From NCBI GenBank assembly GCA_040437565.1, contig JBDOQK010000016.1:124001-188000 (forward strand): 64,000 nucleotides of DNA, in the 5' to 3' direction. A program made the position numbers and the translations under genes. The notes under the pieces were generated by a model. That model had not been told where the DNA came from and ran no database searches. It saw nothing but the letters and a program-made list of their open reading frames with translations. This document shows, one piece after another, positions 55,801-64,000 of the stretch (position 1 is the stretch's first letter; every line of letters begins with the position of its first letter). The stretch comes from Albugo candida. Lineage: Eukaryota > Oomycota > Peronosporomycetes > Albuginales.

Positions 55801-58800
55801 CGTTGTACGCATTGTATGGCGCGTAAGAGACTCGAGAGATCACCTTCCAATTCGGGGATATTCATGGAAACTCTATCGATAAGGAATGCTTCTTGGGCCT
55901 TTATGTGATCGTCGGGATTGGTGGCGAAGAGGCTGTCGAGCTGTTGATTGCATTTGCAGCCAATTTGCAGGTGGATCATCGACCATTCCTCGACTGTCTT
56001 TATTGGCAAAACACCAGCTTGCAGCATACGCTCAAAAGCTCTTTTTCTTGTATGGCTACAAACGTGGATTGATCCCAATCGTATACACATTCCAATGTTC
56101 TCCTTTTTCTCGGCAGTGAAGCTTATATGCGTCAATTGAAATTGGTAAGAGGAGGATGAGCTTGTTGTAGAGGTCGTCGATTGTCCAAATACGGCTGCAA
56201 TGTGCCTCGAGACTTTTTCTTGCAGCTTCAAAACGGTACGATCCATTGACATCCCACTCATGGCTACGTTCTTGTGTGATCGAAGGCCGTATATCACCAC
56301 GAAAGAATTCATCGCTGCCCGAGACGCTTCTCCAATCTCGAAGAATGCCTTCTCTACAGCGAAATGGAAACTTCCCAAAGCTTTTTGTTCCAACAAAACG
56401 TCTTTGACGCCAAAGCGTATGCGGTGATCTCCAATCGTGCTCGGAAAAGCGCATCTTACGTCCATTCCCCTCCACGTGACAGTACGAAACGCTGAAGACT
56501 TTGAATTCGATTGAGACTTTGACACTGTCACTATCTCTTCCCCGAAACTGCTGAGAGGTATAAACTCCCACACATTCCGACAGAATTGGTAGTCAATGTC
56601 CGCTGTCATTTCGCCAAGAGATACGTCAAAGATCTGTAATGTATCTTGAGCGTTGTCTGCCTCAATACCATCGCCTTTGATTGTTTGTAAGCAAAATCGG
56701 CCACGTACAGCTGCATCTGCGGTTCGATGAGCTTTGTTTCCAGCCAACGCATTTTGAAGATACTCGGTTCCCTTTCCGCACGTATGGAGTGTGTATTGTG
56801 AAAGCGCTTTGAACAAGAACGCTTGTACCTCCAATCTCGAAAGTGGCTGATTCTGTTCATGACTCATTTGTTGCATCTGCGATGTCAAATCGGCCCAAAG
56901 GGTGTTGTCGACGATCCAATTGTTCCATGCCAAGCCTTGTAATTCGTCATGAAGGAGCATCTTTAGAGAAACCTCAAGTCTGTCCAGCTCGATGGAGCTC
57001 ATTGTCGGAATGTAAGAGACAATTTGGGTGCTCCATTGCATCAACGTGGAAAGCGGGACACACTGATGCGTTCCTTTATCCCAAAATACCTCGCAATCAC
57101 ACCTGAGGTCCACACGTGGAGCGCTCAAGTTTGGTTGGTCGTTGTCGCTTTTCTCATTTTGGCTGCTTTCTTGATTGAAAAATGACATTTGCGTGAGAGG
57201 ATGCTTTAGCGTTGAGGCACTTCCCCAAGTAAGTACATCTGAATCCATTGAGTCACAGTACACTTTGACGCCTCCTATCTGAATAGCAAGATCGAATCTG
57301 CCAATCTGAAGGTCGGATGTGCTGGTGCAAGTGTGCTGCTTTGACTCGAGCACTAGTTCCAAAGCCGAAGCTGTCAAAAAGAGCGTGCAGATTGAGACAG
57401 GTGAATACGGCGTGCTCGCTCGGACTTGATGCAAACGAACGGGCACGAGTCCCAAGTTGGCAACCGGAATCAGTTCTTCTAAAAGCTCAATATCGTCGGT
57501 CTCTTCTTCAGTTGCATTTATTCCTTGTTCTTCGCCTTTGTGATGTCTCAAAGTGATCGCACAGGATTCTATGGAGATGCGGATACAAGTACAAGTAGGC
57601 GGTGGTACCACCTTTAGACTTTGGTGTTGCTCTTTAGGGGCACTGAGTGCCTTCTCTGATTCTGCCAGAAGCTCAGATACGAGAGGATCATCGATATCAG
57701 TGGCAAAACGGAGGTAGTCAAGAGATCGATCAAGCCACGAAGAGGCTTTTTCCAATGTCGGATTCTCAATCTCTTCGTCATCGAAAGAGCCTTCAAAGAG
57801 ATCTTGCTCTTCACACGCCCGTCTTGTTTCATTTTGTTGATTTGGAATACTTTTGGCACAAAGGATTTGCGACGATTGCGATACTTTTACGAGCATTTCC
57901 AGCTGACGATCGCTTATGGAGAACTGGAGGGTCCCAACATTGATATCAACTTCTATCAAAGGCTGTATGCCTGCTCTTCGCTGTAGATAAATGTATAGAG
58001 GATCCTGGTTGACGCACGGGCGATACAATTCTGTTAGAGCATCGTCCGAGTTCGCATTGGCATTCGTGAATGACGATACATGAGATTGAGTATCAGCTTC
58101 CTTCATGTCAGTAATCTTCTTCAGATATAATCGAACGCGAGAGCTGATGGAGCCACGATTCAGTATCGGTATTTCATATCCAATGACACGACGTGGGGCA
58201 TCGGGTATTTCGCTTTCGGTATATCGGTCGAGAAAGATTGTGAGGTCTCCAGCAGTAATGATCTATACATTCTTCTTAGAAGCTTCCGATGGAACAGATT
58301 GAGCGTTTCTGACCTTACAGATCTCTTGTTGTGGTCCTTCTACTTCAGCGAATCCCGCCATCCATCCGAGTCGATTTCTGGCCGATTTGATTTCCAGGCT
58401 CTACATTTCAAATACCACATTCAGACTGTATTTGAGCTGATAAGAGCACTAGTACTACCCCCAATGCCATAGAAAGAACAACCTCGCTTTCTTCATATTT
58501 GACCACGAGATTATTCACCTACATCACATCCTTTAGCGGTCAATTATCTGCTGTGAGCAATCTAACGCGACCTGAACGGTGACATTGACCAGTATCTTCT
58601 GCAAGGCTTCATGAATCCAGCTAGGCTTCGTCTCATCGAGTTGAGTGGCTTGCCCCGAAGACACTCTACTTCTATAACGGCAAATGTTTTGTTGATCGGG
58701 TCTTTGTGAAATTTCTCGAGCGTACCTCTTTGTAGAGGCTGATGTCGATCTTTGAGCGTCATTTTGGCTCTTGACTGTGGTCAGAATGATCTCTATCGTG

Positions 58801-59176
58801 TACAATTTGACTTCGATGGGCTGTGATAGAAGCTGAGTCCATGGGATATGAATTCGGAGTTCCTGGCAGATACTTTCGTGAGCCTCTATGAGTTGATATG
58901 TGCATACTGTACTCGTATAAATCCTCGTGAGAAATCAAAAGATGGAGAGATCTCTAAGCTTTCCTAAAATATGAATTTGTGAATAAAGCACAATGCTGTT
59001 ATGAGTTTGCACGGTACCAATAAAACGTGACGTTTGATTTCGAGATCATTGAGCACCAAGTCTCCACCGAAAAAACCAAGACCTTCCAGGTGAATGCCTT
59101 CTATATATTTACTAAGATAGAATTGAAGTGTCTGCGCTATGTAGCTACGAATTGGAGACGATAAGATATCAAACAT
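46843..59176 (-). CDS. VPS13: Giant VPS13-family lipid-transfer protein
   Basis: About 12.3 kb and roughly 3,700 residues in more than ten exons, large blocks being 58106-55320, 55305-50275 and about 50090-48740. The first exon (59176-59018) is the chorein start: FDILSSPIRSYIAQTLQFYL, GFFGGDLVLNDLEIKRHVL. Next come ESLEISPSFDFSRGFIR, LRIHIPWTQLLSQPIEVKL and NNLVVKYEESEVVLS. A VAB/SHR-BD-like segment lies near 51,600-51,400 (WYRQEGSNEQLRLDAGKSTA). The C-terminal part reads FEDAISSSLYRFVQPIMDAI, NPAGFIRLLSAGVRDFLHHP and GKGIVGVVARPVAGVASFLS, followed by a PH-like end. VPS13 proteins form a long hydrophobic groove moving phospholipids between organelles at contact sites. Introns of about 50 nt keep phase where checked. 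Residue positions past 48.4 kb need the gap duplication removed. Confidence 0.94.
47688..48425. repeat. Assembly gap with duplicated flanks (319 bp)
   Basis: Bases 47688-48006 recur at 48107-48425 around 100 N, inside the C-terminal part of VPS13. Confidence 0.96.
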
Positions 59177-59322
59177 GACCGTGTAAGATCCGATTAGCCA
59201 ATACGAATACGTTTATGCTGCTGACGCGGCATCAAGCGCGTCAATACTAATCTCTGACCGGATTGGTTTAAAATAACCCTTTAAGAATCAATCGTACTCT
59301 CATAACTTATAGAATTACCTAC

Positions 59323-59385
59323 ATGCGCTCATGCGCTCATGCGCCTTTGTGTGCTCTACTTTGCGCTTGCGCTTGCGCGTGCACC
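59323..59385. repeat. Short GCGC-rich simple repeats
   Basis: Three near copies of ATGCGCTC and then TGCGCTTGCGCTTGCGCG form a low-complexity patch directly at the edge of the next gap duplication. It probably contributed to the assembly break. Confidence 0.7.
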
Positions 59386-60650
59386 TCACTGTTTCACGCT
59401 ATGCAGTTGAAAGTTGGAATCTTTAATCGAATGATAGAGAGTGCATTCTTCCCCCCATTTCTCGCCAGAGAAGAGAGCGTTTCTTCGATGGAAGCTCGAA
59501 ATTGCTTCACGTGGAATTTACTATGCAGCTGCTGCATGATCTTCATCAGATACGTATTTAGCTCTGCACCCACAACGCCGGATAGCAAACTATTACAACG
59601 GAAATTCATTCAGTCGATAGATAGCTAACGTTTGGACATTGCTCACCGTATGCCTTCGACTGCCATCAAGAAAATGTCATCATTAGTTGTCATTAACGCA
59701 CGTCGAAGAGCAGTGACGACTTTTGTCAAAATTGGAAGTGTTTTTTCTCGAGCACAATCAAGCGCTAAAAGCTCACGGTAACTTTGTCGGGCTAGAAATA
59801 CAAAAGGATGCTCTGTTTCCTGGAATCCTTCGATGCAGATCACAAGAAGCGGATCAAAATCCACGTCTACAAAGACTCTGCTGTTTAGCTCCGCTTTCGT
59901 ACTGATCGACATGGAAACACACCTGTGATATCTTGCATCCATTGCAGCGAGTTTCGAATGCTACCNNNNNNNNNNNNNNNNNNNNNNNNNNNNNNNNNNN
60001 NNNNNNNNNNNNNNNNNNNNNNNNNNNNNNNNNNNNNNNNNNNNNNNNNNNNNNNNNNNNNNNNNGCACCTCACTGTTTCACGCTATGCAGTTGAAAGTT
60101 GGAATCTTTAATCGAATGATAGAGAGTGCATTCTTCCCCCCATTTCTCGCCAGAGAAGAGAGCGTTTCTTCGATGGAAGCTCGAAATTGCTTCACGTGGA
60201 ATTTACTATGCAGCTGCTGCATGATCTTCATCAGATACGTATTTAGCTCTGCACCCACAACGCCGGATAGCAAACTATTACAACGGAAATTCATTCAGTC
60301 GATAGATAGCTAACGTTTGGACATTGCTCACCGTATGCCTTCGACTGCCATCAAGAAAATGTCATCATTAGTTGTCATTAACGCACGTCGAAGAGCAGTG
60401 ACGACTTTTGTCAAAATTGGAAGTGTTTTTTCTCGAGCACAATCAAGCGCTAAAAGCTCACGGTAACTTTGTCGGGCTAGAAATACAAAAGGATGCTCTG
60501 TTTCCTGGAATCCTTCGATGCAGATCACAAGAAGCGGATCAAAATCCACGTCTACAAAGACTCTGCTGTTTAGCTCCGCTTTCGTACTGATCGACATGGA
60601 AACACACCTGTGATATCTTGCATCCATTGCAGCGAGTTTCGAATGCTACC
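59381..60650. repeat. Assembly gap with duplicated flanks (585 bp)
   Basis: Bases 59381-59965 recur at 60066-60650 around 100 N. The block holds most of the PACRG-like gene, which therefore seems present twice. Confidence 0.96.
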
Positions 60651-61097
60651 ATGCTGTATACGACATGGAATGGAGCCTGCATCATAAGCAGTACCGAAAG
60701 ATCTACAAAGTCTCTTTGATAAATTCCAACATTTTCCAGATATCTTTTCTTACGTTTTATGACGTTTACCAGAACTCCAGACGGCTGCTTGTTTGTGTGT
60801 CGTGAGTCTTGTTGATGGTAACGGTAGCGCTTTCGTGTTATTTTTCGCACTATTTGTATCTCTTGCTGATACGCATGAGACTTCCTTGTGGTTCTCCGTC
60901 TTCTTTATTGGTCTCCCTGTACTTTTGTACTTTTTTACTTTATCATCCATTATTCCCTTCACCTCTTCCTTGTTATTGTCATCCTTTCCAGCTTTCACGT
61001 TGGCATTTGCTACGTCGGTTGTCTTGCTGGTCGTTTCGTTATTTCCTCGCGTGCGTACGACTCGAGTCCGCATTTTCAGATTATCTTTCCCAAACAC
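59394..61097 (-). CDS. PACRGL: PACRG-like protein
   Basis: Minus-strand gene with four exons once the duplication is collapsed. The first (from 61097) is Lys/Thr/Asn-rich and low in structure. Later exons give the PACRG fold: GSIPCRIQHGSIRNSLQW, FDPLLVICIEGFQETEHPF, FLARQSYRELLAL, LPILTKVVTALRRALMTT, then LLSGVVGAELNTYLMKIM and NGGKNALSIIRLKIPTFNC. The GIPCR..HG block and SIIK.KIPTY ending are typical of the PACRGL subgroup. PACRG proteins are helical-repeat proteins; PACRG itself lies at the inner junction of axonemal doublets, and PACRGL is a less studied relative found with cilia. A flagellar role fits an organism with zoospores. The phases of exon junctions (donors at about 60767 and 60605) agree. 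Confidence 0.87.
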
Positions 61098-61139
61098 TCA
61101 GTCGACGACTTATTTATAGTCGTAGAGCGCGCTGCACAA

Positions 61140-61820
61140 TCAAAGCTTGCGAGAACGGTAATACCTGAATACTTCTCCATTTGTATCGAAATTTACAATC
61201 CATCCAGTACGATCTGGCTCGGAAAATGAATAGTGCTCTAATAGCTTGAGACTAACATTTCTTCCACGACCTTTTGTACCAATCTGTAAACGAAACTCCA
61301 CTACCGAATCTGGTGTGTTGACCGTTATCAGCACGCGATTTCGCTCCACATGGAATTCACCCTTGTGAACTTTTATTCCTCGCTTTTTGAAGATGTTAAT
61401 GACTTCTTTGGGAGGCTTGAATAACATTGCGTACAAAAGTGTACCATTCCTCTGGAAGTAGAAGTAGCGATAATACACAACTTGTAATACAGAGCCGGGA
61501 GTAATTTCCGGCGTCCACATGTTCCACTCTGGTTTCTTGTAGTACGATATTCGGAGCCAATAGAGGCCATTATAACGAACATGAGGGCGTCGACAGAGCA
61601 TTTCGAACCATGTTTTACAGCGTCGTAATTGTAAGTGTGCCCGCTGGGCAGATTTTCGACATTGTATTGGAAAGATCCGGCAACAGAGTTCCTTGTATAT
61701 CGAATCATCATTCAGGACCTGGTTCCAGTGCTTACAAGTGCAAATACACGATCCGATTGTGTCTTCATCGAGAAATAAGATTAGTTGAGTAAGGAGATGC
61801 TCGGGCAAGTCTATGAGCAT
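61140..61820 (-). CDS. FBXO9-like F-box protein
   Basis: A 226-residue frame from the first ATG (61820); the frame is open a few codons further without ATG, so an upstream exon may exist. The F-box begins at once: LIDLPEHLLTQLILFLDED, CTCKHWNQVLNDD. After it, the FBXO9/Hrt3 domain: RPHVRYNGLYWLRISYYKK, VVYYRYFYFQRNGTLLYAML and GEFHVERNRVLITV. F-box proteins recruit substrates to SCF ubiquitin ligases through Skp1; FBXO9 homologues act on proteins of nutrient signalling in animals. The animal protein has extra N-terminal TPR-like sequence that is absent here, which may mean a missing 5' exon. Confidence 0.85.
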   Translation of the reverse strand: MLIDLPEHLLTQLILFLDEDTIGSCICTCKHWNQVLNDDSIYKELCCRIFPIQCRKSAQRAHLQLRRCKTWFEMLCRRPHVRYNGLYWLRISYYKKPEWNMWTPEITPGSVLQVVYYRYFYFQRNGTLLYAMLFKPPKEVINIFKKRGIKVHKGEFHVERNRVLITVNTPDSVVEFRLQIGTKGRGRNVSLKLLEHYSFSEPDRTGWIVNFDTNGEVFRYYRSRKL

Positions 61821-64000
61821 CGGTTGTGTGATGAACACAAATATTAGTTACCGAAGGGATGAAACGGATAGTCAGATCACATGCGCGAGGAATCGAATCG
61901 GTCTTAAGGAACCGTTTGACTTACATACAGGGCAGCCGAGCAGAATGATGTACTTGCATCGGAATGTTGCAGAATATCTTTGGAAATGAGATAGATGTTT
62001 GAGTTCTATCTTAATAGTAACGAAAATGATAATATGACAACGTTTTAGCAACCTGTCTTTGCTGCAACATTTTGCCAGCATAATCCGACGTATTGCACCA
62101 GTTTTCAAGCCAAACCTCCTCTTACTTGGGCTAGAACTATGTATATTTTAGCAAGTATGCAAACAACAACCGCGGCTACAATTGCTCATCGTGTCTCCAA
62201 GGCAGCAAGGCTGACAAAGCGACGCGAATCACAGCCTCGCGTGACCACTATCTGAAGCTGTCTCTGCTANNNNNNNNNNNNNNNNNNNNNNNNNNNNNNN
62301 NNNNNNNNNNNNNNNNNNNNNNNNNNNNNNNNNNNNNNNNNNNNNNNNNNNNNNNNNNNNNNNNNNNNNTATTGCACCAGTTTTCAAGCCAAACCTCCTC
62401 TTACTTGGGCTAGAACTATGTATATTTTAGCAAGTATGCAAACAACAACCGCGGCTACAATTGCTCATCGTGTCTCCAAGGCAGCAAGGCTGACAAAGCG
62501 ACGCGAATCACAGCCTCGCGTGACCACTATCTGAAGCTGTCTCTGCTACAATAGCAGAACTTCTAGCTTGCATGTATCGTTCATTTTTCCCACGCATCAT
62601 TTTCATTCTTTTTCGAAGTATCCGTGCTTGACGATTCCATATATGCTCTTTGTTTGTTTTTGCCACCTTGGAAATAAGTATTTGTCTAAGTGAGTAATGT
62701 AGCCTTTTGATCGTTTTCCAGAACTCTTCAGGTAATTAGTCTAATCCAAATACTACCTGCTTGAGAAAAAAGATCTCTTTGTCTTTATCTGCTTAGAGTA
62801 ATGAGATTCGACTCACCATTCTAATCTTACCAATTATCAGCATGTCTACATTAGTTTTAGCTCCCATAAGTCTCGCACATGCGTACATTCTTCGCAACAT
62901 GCGAATGATATGATTAACACGTTCAACTAAAAATCATCAACTTGCTTCTGTTTCACTCTATGCTCATCGTTCACTTCAAAAGAGCCACTATCTTATCCGA
63001 CATAACATCATCACACAGACTTTGTTTTTAATATGATGTCTCTATTGCACGTTATGCTTCTCGTGGATGTATAAAGTCATCCATGCGCTTTACTGCACTC
63101 AGCACACGTCTGTGATGCTGTCGCGCATTGTCCGTTCAAATTACTTCCGATTCATTTTCTAGTGCTTCCTTAGCTATTTGGTTTTAATACTCTTAGCGTT
63201 TTTTTATCAATAGTTGCGCTTGAAGGACGTAATGAAGGCTACTAGTAGCCACTCCACCTTACTACTTTTAGCTGACAATATGCATTGACTCATAGATCAA
63301 CAGCACTGACGAGCTTATCTCAGTTGAGCAGGACGTGCAATAAATTTGTACGATAGCTGGTCACCATCAACAAATCGTGTTGCATCAAAACTTGTAGACT
63401 AATTCATATATCTATCGCGGTGCTACGATACACCGATCTATCGCTCTTGAGCAATTTCTAGCATCGCTCTTTAAGTGGTTTGATTCTTTACAGCGACTTC
63501 CTGATGCTTTAGACTAGCTCAGATTACGTTGCAATGTAATGCAACACGCTTCGTATTCTCCGCTGTCGAAAACGTTGATCATATTAAAGTGCTGCTTGCA
63601 AGATAAGTGTACATGGTTAGACATCCTTCGTAATGACGCTTGATCACTGCTATAAGCGTAAGCACTAAGGACTGACAACTCATCGAATAAAACCACGTTA
63701 AAATCTGTCCAGATGATTTTGCTCACTCACGTGTTACATTTCCGCATTAATTGATACCTGGCTGATGAGGCATTTCGTATTTTTGAAAGCTGACATACTT
63801 TAAAAGAGCTAGCTTTCTACCGATCGTACTTTTTTGGAAGAAAGCTTTTCAATATACGAGTAGGATTCGACTGTTGTACACGTCTGTAAGCCTGTCCGTT
63901 CTCGGCACATGGCTAGTGGGAGCAACACCGTCAGCAATTACGTACTGTTTTGTTAGCACCACGAAAGTAGGATTTTCGGCCAGCTATTGCGATTCGGCAA
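61821..64000. other. Long stretch without a supported gene
   Basis: About 2.1 kb of A/T-rich, stop-rich sequence in all frames. A short open stretch at 61872-62108 (minus) has no protein-like features. Apart from one gap duplication I recognise no repeat, RNA gene or element. It could be the start of another accessory region. Confidence 0.5.
62091..62548. repeat. Assembly gap with duplicated flanks (179 bp)
   Basis: Bases 62091-62269 recur at 62370-62548 around 100 N, in non-coding sequence. Confidence 0.95.

Noticed and set aside
59394-60627. Two PACRG-like genes in tandem
   Set aside because: 585 bp are repeated identically around an N run; it is one gene.
1-64000. tRNA or rRNA genes
   Set aside because: Scanning for T-loop consensus (GGTTCGAnTCC) found only partial matches inside genes, with no cloverleaf around them.

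Overview
The window looks like a gene-dense stretch of an oomycete nuclear genome, most likely an Albugo (white rust) species. This is inference. It rests on protein-coding genes with very short introns (46-67 nt where I could place both ends), tight spacing on both strands, a GPI-anchored GH72 wall enzyme, and genes typical of an organism with motile flagellated spores (a PACRG-like protein and a Tctex-type dynein light chain). No prokaryotic features, tRNA, rRNA or CRISPR array were seen.

Layout. Bases 1-9.8 kb are accessory. Two copies of a roughly 2 kb segment each encode a proline-rich single-pass membrane protein of unknown family, and the 5.7 kb between them is decayed DNA containing a LINE reverse-transcriptase fossil. 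From 10.4 to 61.8 kb there is conserved housekeeping content: PIG-H (GPI anchor synthesis), a threonine deaminase homologue with altered active-site residues, a giant HECT ubiquitin ligase of about 3,540 residues, CDC123, SEC22, proteasome beta-2 (PSMB2), a GH72 glucanosyltransferase, an ADP1-like ABCG transporter, a SUMO-like/BTB fusion, fidgetin-like 1, a CK1-family kinase, a Tctex dynein light chain, a HAD-family protein, a PDZ-ankyrin-FYVE protein, a giant VPS13 lipid-transfer protein, a PACRG-like protein and an FBXO9-like F-box protein. Bases 61.8-64 kb hold no gene I can support.

Assembly. There are 13 runs of about 100 N. Twelve are flanked by a direct duplication (18-585 bp) of the same sequence on both sides, so these are overlapping contig ends that were not merged, not biological repeats. 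Removing one copy plus the Ns restores the reading frame of the HECT, ABCG and threonine deaminase genes exactly. One duplicated pair differs at three bases, which fits two alleles of a diploid.

How the genes relate. Several genes touch membrane and protein homeostasis: HECT ligase, proteasome, F-box protein, SEC22, VPS13, FYVE protein. PIG-H and GH72 are linked in that the GH72 protein is predicted to need a GPI anchor. The gene order shows no operon-like logic. The most notable biology is the duplicated membrane-protein family and the threonine deaminase that keeps its fold but has lost the PLP-binding lysine.
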